Below are positions 14,641 through 19,087 of a stretch of 19,087 nucleotides of DNA, one piece after another. Numbering within the stretch: the first letter of the stretch is position 1; every line of letters begins with the position of its first letter. Below the pieces are notes generated by a model. It saw nothing but the letters and a program-made list of their open reading frames with translations, was not told the origin of the DNA and did no database searches. Made by a program: the position numbers and the translations under genes. Source of the DNA: Pirellulaceae bacterium (GTDB lineage: Bacteria > Planctomycetota > Planctomycetia > Pirellulales > Pirellulaceae); NCBI GenBank assembly GCA_013002105.1, contig JABDKS010000123.1, positions 1 to 19,087 of the forward strand. The letters run 5' to 3'.

Positions 14641-16913
14641 AGTCCTATCAAAATTGGTTGATTTCGGCACTGTTATTGTCGCAAACCTTGTTTTTGGGGA
14701 CGACGTTCGACACTCTGCCATTCGTCATTGCCTGCTATTGCTTGGTGGCGACGTTTGCATTTCGATTTCTTCTAAGACCCAGCGTGAGTGATCCGCGAAA
14801 TGGGGGGCAGCGTGCAAAGCCGACGGGCGATCGGCACCGCCCTACGGCATTGGATCACGAGGCACCGAAGACCCGGAATTCGTTCCGGAGCATCTTGGTG
14901 GGACTTTGTTATTTTGTTTCCGCGTTGCTGACAGTGGGTTGGCGATTGACCGACCACGTGGGCGAAAGCATCAACCCGGTCGCGTTTGCGGTCGACTCGT
15001 TTGCGCACGTCTGTTTGGTCTTCGGCCTCATCCTGTTTGCATTTCGACCACGAGTGGGGCATCCGGCGATGCTGGCACTGGGATTGCTGGTCGTGATGCT
15101 TTCGGTTGCAGCAGGTGGTGCTTCGCAAACACTTGCCAGTCAAGTCGCGGTGGCTTTGGTGGCATGCATTGCGTTTCTGATTGCGTCGCGCTGGATATTA
15201 AATCACTCGTATCGCCAACAACGCATCCAACGCGTTTGGTCGAGATTGCCTATGCCAATCCATCAGGCAAATTCCAACCAGGCGGCGATCGACGACCGCA
15301 AGCGAATCGGATTGTTGTTCTCGGTGGTCACCGTTTCCGTCTTTGTTCTCGCCACGAGCGCCATCGCACATATGGCAGACACGGTGTTGCCGGATGTGCA
15401 ACGAATTCTCCACGATCAACTGACGTCGTCCTTTGACTCTGTGTCACAGGAAGTCGTCATAGGCACCACCCAGTATGTCCGCGGTAGCCAACTGGGAACG
15501 ATCCGACGGCACATGATGGTGGATCCCAGTGAAGTCGCGTTGACCGCTTACGCTCAATCTGCTCCTGGGTACTTGCGCGGAACCGCATTCGATGAATATT
15601 CAAACGGCCATTGGGACGAGGTCGCAGAGACGACGGTGAATCCGACTTCGACGGAGGATACCTTTCATTCCAGAACAATCGAGCGTGTGGGCGAAGGAAC
15701 GATGCCTATCAGCGGACGCAGCACGCGGAAACTCAGTCGATTTTCCATCTACCCAGTGGCGGGTGAGCGAGTCGCGACGATCGAAATCCAGAATGATTCT
15801 CTCAAGGGACATGTTTTCTTTGCTCCGATGGGGACGCGGTGGATCGAAGCGAGTGCACGATCGATTCGATTGAGTAGCCACGATGTGATCGAACATGGAA
15901 TCAATCGTCGGTTCCCCTACATTGCCGGCGTCTCGGCACAACCGGCCAAGGTCTCGCTGGGTCAACGCCGACGCGAGGTGCTCGTACAGGTTGCTCCGGA
16001 GATCGCGGCAGCAGTCTCGAGTGTTTCCAACAGCATCTGTCGTGATCAATTGACTAGTCGTAGCAAGGCCGCCGCCATCGAATCTTATTTCCAGCGGGAA
16101 TATACCTACTCGTTGCAAGGAACGCCGGTTCCGGGCAGGACGGATCCTTTGGTGCACTTTTTGGAGACCAAGCATCCTGCAAATTGCGAGTACTTTGCAT
16201 CGGCAACCGTTTTGTTGCTTCGCAGCGCCGGTGTGCCGGCCCGCTACGTGACCGGTTATGTGTCGTCGGAGATCAGCAGCGAAGTCGATGGTCAGTGGAT
16301 TGCCCGCAACCGAGACGCACACGCGTGGGTGGAAGCTTACGACGAGGTCAGTCAGAGCTGGTTTCCGGTCGAATCCACACCGGGCAGGAGTTACCAAACG
16401 CTGACGCAATCGGGAGCTCAAGTATCATCATTGGCAGACAGTTTGGCCGACATGCAAGGCGTCACCAATGAGAATCAGTCGATCATCGGATGGCTGTGGG
16501 ACAGCTTGATCTCGTTTCGCGCTACCAATCCACTGACCCTGTTGATTCGCTTTGGGCAAGTGCCACTGTTTCTATTGGCAGCGTACTTACTGTGGAGACG
16601 ATTTCGCAGCGGCTATGGTGATGATGCCAGTAGTGACGATGTTAAAAGTCGTTCGATGCTGGCCAAGGTCGACCGCAAGGTCAAGAGGCATTCACTCGAG
16701 CGGGCTCCCAGCGAGACGCTTCACCAGTTCGCGGTCCGAATCGAATCAATAGGATCGCCGCGATCTCAGACCGGCAGCGTTGCCGCTCCAGTTGAACCGT
16801 CAGATGCCGGCAAAGAATCGATCAGGCACGAATTGACCCGCTACGCCGATTGGTATCGCCAGTTTGCCGAGGCCCGTTATCGGGGGAAATTACCAACCCC
16901 TATGAATTTTTGA
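14637..16913 (+). CDS. Multi-pass transglutaminase-like protein with C-terminal DUF4129 (TgpA type)
   Basis: 758 aa from the ATG overlapping the DUF58 stop. About six to seven hydrophobic segments occupy residues 6-45, 83-136, 143-185 and 224-245. A large extracytoplasmic part follows. It ends in a transglutaminase core: PANCEYFASATVLLLRSAGV (514-533) with Cys517, GVPARYVTGYV (532-542), RDAHAWVEAY (559-568) with His562, and WFPVESTPG (575-583). A last membrane helix (641-653, VPLFLLAAYLLW) leads to a cytoplasmic tail whose SETLHQFAVRIES and YADWYRQFAEARYRG match DUF4129. The third catalytic position, usually Asp, is Glu579. The family may cross-link, cleave or acylate envelope proteins; the substrate is unknown. 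Last gene of the operon, converging on the kinase gene 55 bp away. A start at 14622 is possible but would break the ATGA overlap. Confidence 0.92.
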   Translation: MKSYQNWLISALLLSQTLFLGTTFDTLPFVIACYCLVATFAFRFLLRPSVSDPRNGGQRAKPTGDRHRPTALDHEAPKTRNSFRSILVGLCYFVSALLTVGWRLTDHVGESINPVAFAVDSFAHVCLVFGLILFAFRPRVGHPAMLALGLLVVMLSVAAGGASQTLASQVAVALVACIAFLIASRWILNHSYRQQRIQRVWSRLPMPIHQANSNQAAIDDRKRIGLLFSVVTVSVFVLATSAIAHMADTVLPDVQRILHDQLTSSFDSVSQEVVIGTTQYVRGSQLGTIRRHMMVDPSEVALTAYAQSAPGYLRGTAFDEYSNGHWDEVAETTVNPTSTEDTFHSRTIERVGEGTMPISGRSTRKLSRFSIYPVAGERVATIEIQNDSLKGHVFFAPMGTRWIEASARSIRLSSHDVIEHGINRRFPYIAGVSAQPAKVSLGQRRREVLVQVAPEIAAAVSSVSNSICRDQLTSRSKAAAIESYFQREYTYSLQGTPVPGRTDPLVHFLETKHPANCEYFASATVLLLRSAGVPARYVTGYVSSEISSEVDGQWIARNRDAHAWVEAYDEVSQSWFPVESTPGRSYQTLTQSGAQVSSLADSLADMQGVTNENQSIIGWLWDSLISFRATNPLTLLIRFGQVPLFLLAAYLLWRRFRSGYGDDASSDDVKSRSMLAKVDRKVKRHSLERAPSETLHQFAVRIESIGSPRSQTGSVAAPVEPSDAGKESIRHELTRYADWYRQFAEARYRGKLPTPMNF

Positions 16914-16968
16914 TCCGACGACCGCCGCAGTATCCGTCATGATCGACTGATGCTTCAGATCGTTCGTG

Positions 16969-18744
16969 CTACCCATTTCGATCACCCGGGTTGGTTTCAC
17001 TGCACGGCAGTCGAAGTCGAAAGCACGCGCCCTCGCCGCTTTGCGATTCCAAAATCAAGATTTCGCCACCATGTTCTCGCATGATTTTTGCGCTCACTGG
17101 CAACCCAAGACCGGTTCCACGCGCACCTTTGCGAGATTCGAAGAGCGAAAAGATTTTTTCCCGATCACCCGGGGCCACACCGGGGCCGTTGTCGATCACA
17201 TCGACGCGCCAGCCGTCGCCGGCAACGTAGCTTGTCTGAACCGATACTTTGGCAGGCAATGCGTCGTTGTGCGGCGATTCATCGTCATCGACATTCGATA
17301 GGACGGTATCGGCGACGGACACATCGTCGTCTGTCTCCGACAATTTCGCATGTTCAGCCGATGCGTCGATTGCATTGGTAACCAGATTCAAGATGGCGCG
17401 GTGCAACGCATCGGGATCAAAGAATGCGTCGGGTAACTGATCGTCCAACTGGCAATCAAGCTGCACGCCGGCGTCGACCGCATGGGTTTGCATCAATTCA
17501 ACCACCTCTCGGGCCGAATCGTTCAAGTTCGCCTCGACCTTTTCTGGGTCGCGTTCTTTGGAGAACGTTAACATGTCCAGAACCAGGTTGGAGATGCGCT
17601 CTTGATTGCGGTCGACGATACTCCAGCCCCGGCGGACCGCGTCGGTGTCCTCACGCTCAAGCCCGGCTTCGATCAAATAGCTGCCGCCGCGGATGCCCTG
17701 CAAAATATTCTTGATGTGATGCGAAAGCGTTGCAATCGTTTGGCCCATTGCGGCCAGTCGTTCGCTTTGCACCAAAGCCGAATAATAAAACGTATCTTCG
17801 ATCGCCAACGCGGCTTGATGACCGATGGCGGTGATCAGTCGCAGGTGATCATCGTTAAAACGTTGGTGTCCACCTTCGGCGATCAGTTCTCCGGGCGGAG
17901 TAAACGTGTCGATGTACAGGGCACCGACGACGTCGTAGCGGCCTTGTAGGGGAACACAAAGTGCTTCGCGCACACCAGCGCGAACGATCGACAGTGCCGA
18001 ATCGAACCGAGCGTCATCGCGAGCGTCACTCGTGCGGACACCTTCTTTGCTCTTCAAGACGTAGTCCAGGATGGTCGAGCTAATCGAGATGCGAACGTCG
18101 TTGTTTTTTTCGTCGGCCGATTCGCGGTCGCAACGAGCTGCCGGCCGCAGTTCATCCGATTCGTTATCACGCAACATGATGCAACCGCGATCAGCATCGA
18201 CCCAATCAAAGACCAGTCGCAGAATTCGGTTTAGCAATTCGTCCAGATCATCGGTGCGTCCCACGGCCAGGGCGGTCAGGTACATGACCTCAAGCGACTG
18301 GTCGACATCGGATTTGCTCGACTCGATGACCGCACTTAAGTCGTCCGCGCTGGGGACGACGTGTGACAGCGACGACACAATTCGGCTCGCGTCATTCTCT
18401 TGGACTTGGCGGACGATATCGACACCGTGTGCGGCGTTGATTCCCAGTGGCTGGGCGGCCCCGGTAAAAATCAGCAGTGTTTGTCCAATTTCGATCCTGT
18501 CGCCGCTGACGAGCGTCTGGCGTTTCACCCGCGTACCGTTGATGCGTGTGCCGTTACTACTGGCCAGATCCACCAGTTCACAGGAATTGCCGTCGCTAAA
18601 TCGAATTTCTGCGTGGCTGCGCGACGCTTCGGTATCGAACAGCTGGATGTCGCTAGCGGCATCCCTGCCGATTCGTTGAATCGGACCGGCTAGCTGAAAA
18701 TGCTTTCCTTGATCTCGACCGCGGACGACGTACAGCGATGCCAT
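16969..18744 (-). CDS. FHA-GAF sensor histidine kinase, soluble
   Basis: 591 aa from the ATG at 18744. Domains in order: FHA (about 3-95: GRDAASDIQLFD, SRSHAEIRF, LVDLASSNGTRINGTRV), GAF (about 165-320: LLNRILRLVFDWVDADRGCIML to HQAALAIED), HisKA with H-box ATLSHHIKN (His342 likely phosphorylated), and HATPase with N-box RAILNLVTNAIDAS, G1 IDNGPGVAPGD and G2 GARGTGLGLPVSAKIM. No membrane segment, so it is cytoplasmic. Through FHA it should bind phospho-Thr proteins; GAF senses a small ligand or partner. An acidic stretch (about 466-498) is inserted between the N and G1 boxes. No response regulator is nearby, so it is an orphan kinase here. An upstream ATG at 18816 would add 24 residues before the FHA domain, but the domain begins right after 18744. 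Confidence 0.93.
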   Translation of the reverse strand: MASLYVVRGRDQGKHFQLAGPIQRIGRDAASDIQLFDTEASRSHAEIRFSDGNSCELVDLASSNGTRINGTRVKRQTLVSGDRIEIGQTLLIFTGAAQPLGINAAHGVDIVRQVQENDASRIVSSLSHVVPSADDLSAVIESSKSDVDQSLEVMYLTALAVGRTDDLDELLNRILRLVFDWVDADRGCIMLRDNESDELRPAARCDRESADEKNNDVRISISSTILDYVLKSKEGVRTSDARDDARFDSALSIVRAGVREALCVPLQGRYDVVGALYIDTFTPPGELIAEGGHQRFNDDHLRLITAIGHQAALAIEDTFYYSALVQSERLAAMGQTIATLSHHIKNILQGIRGGSYLIEAGLEREDTDAVRRGWSIVDRNQERISNLVLDMLTFSKERDPEKVEANLNDSAREVVELMQTHAVDAGVQLDCQLDDQLPDAFFDPDALHRAILNLVTNAIDASAEHAKLSETDDDVSVADTVLSNVDDDESPHNDALPAKVSVQTSYVAGDGWRVDVIDNGPGVAPGDREKIFSLFESRKGARGTGLGLPVSAKIMREHGGEILILESQSGEGACFRLRLPCSETNPGDRNG

Positions 18745-18843
18745 AGGAATGTCGCAGCCAATCTGCGAATCGCGGGACCAAAGAATTTGCCTTAGAAAAG
18801 ACGTTGTGCGGTACATCAGAATACTGCCACAGCGACCGCGGGG

Positions 18844-19080
18844 CTAGGCACTGTCAATGAAATATCGTGTGATCGCTTCGTTAGCCCAGCAGGTCGCTAC
18901 GCGGTCGCGTCGTTTGCATTTACCGCCAATCGCCGCACCTAACGCCGTCACCACATTTAACGAGCCCCTGCCTGGAAACTGTTGCGACGGCTCAGGCCCC
19001 GGCAAGTTGCCGGGAGTGCCGGCGATATTCGTGCTCCGTCGGATTCCGTTTTTCTTTCCAAATTTGCATTGGTTAGCCAT
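18844..19080 (-). CDS. Doubtful small ORF, possibly part of a dispersed repeat
   Basis: 78 codons from the ATG at 19080 to TAG at 18844. The frame stays open to the window edge, so it could be the end of a longer gene. The residues (KFGKKNGIRRSTNIAG near the start, LNVVTALGAAIGGKCKRRD in the middle, WANEAITRYF near the end) show no domain, signal or membrane helix. Part of the frame is formed by the perfect inverted repeat at 18998-19014. Similar short frames are, from general memory, often over-predicted in planctomycete genomes inside repeats; this is inference. I cannot decide whether it is translated. Confidence 0.3.
   Translation of the reverse strand: MANQCKFGKKNGIRRSTNIAGTPGNLPGPEPSQQFPGRGSLNVVTALGAAIGGKCKRRDRVATCWANEAITRYFIDSA
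18998..19014. repeat. Perfect 8-bp inverted repeat around one base
   Basis: CCCGGCAA, a single G, and TTGCCGGG form a 17-bp palindrome. A hairpin with so short a loop would open the inner pairs, leaving about six G/C-rich pairs. It has no following U-run, so it is not a simple terminator. It may be a protein-binding site or part of a repeated element. Confidence 0.7.
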
Positions 19081-19087
19081 TTTGGTG

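Noticed and set aside
15600..16421. 273-codon minus-strand frame antisense to the transglutaminase gene
   Set aside because: Opposes the conserved catalytic core on the other strand; Arg/His/Cys-rich composition typical of an antisense shadow.

Overview
The window looks like a chromosomal segment of a planctomycete of the Pirellulaceae (Rhodopirellula / Rubripirellula-like). This is inferred from gene content and style, not from a marker gene. The signs are a GC content that looks like the mid-50s, several starts without a Shine-Dalgarno sequence, a secreted DUF1080 protein, a lipoprotein with planctomycete-style GF-x-x-GY / GGD / PP-x-x-PP-x-x-Y motifs, an elongated Lgt, and a MoxR-DUF58-transglutaminase operon. 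I see no phage, transposase, CRISPR array or tRNA.

Layout, left to right. The first 72 bases hold the beginning of a minus-strand gene that leaves the window. A Ser/Thr-rich lipoprotein follows (330-1364, minus). Next is a BRCT-like + MerR helix-turn-helix + TPR protein (1771-3012, minus), whose 5' side abuts the plus-strand gene for RNase P RNA (rnpB, 3220-3656). After rnpB come rfbA and rfbB (minus, overlapping by ATGA), which make dTDP-4-keto-6-deoxyglucose from glucose-1-phosphate. The gap upstream of rfbB carries five tandem copies of a 16-bp unit. Then come a lone type III polyketide synthase (6026-7114, minus) and prolipoprotein diacylglyceryl transferase lgt (7434-8708, minus). Divergent from lgt is a small secreted protein (8884-9675, plus), convergent with a secreted DUF1080 protein (9725-10540, minus). 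A MnmD-type tRNA wobble-uridine methyltransferase (10857-11612, minus) closes the minus-strand run.

From 12140 a tightly coupled plus-strand operon encodes a MoxR AAA ATPase, a DUF58 membrane protein and a multi-pass transglutaminase/DUF4129 protein, joined by GTGA and ATGA overlaps. In other bacteria such sets act as an envelope-associated chaperone/processing module. It converges on an FHA-GAF-histidine kinase (16969-18744, minus) with no response regulator in view. The right edge holds a doubtful small ORF with a perfect inverted repeat.

Most genes here are housekeeping or of recognised families. The items that most deserve a second look are the PDZ-like insertion and extra N-terminal membrane segments in Lgt, the BRCT-MerR-TPR fusion next to rnpB, the FHA-GAF kinase with an acidic insert in its ATPase domain, the Glu in place of the usual Asp in the transglutaminase triad, and the 16-bp tandem repeat. 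I found no convincing evidence of an entirely new multi-gene system.
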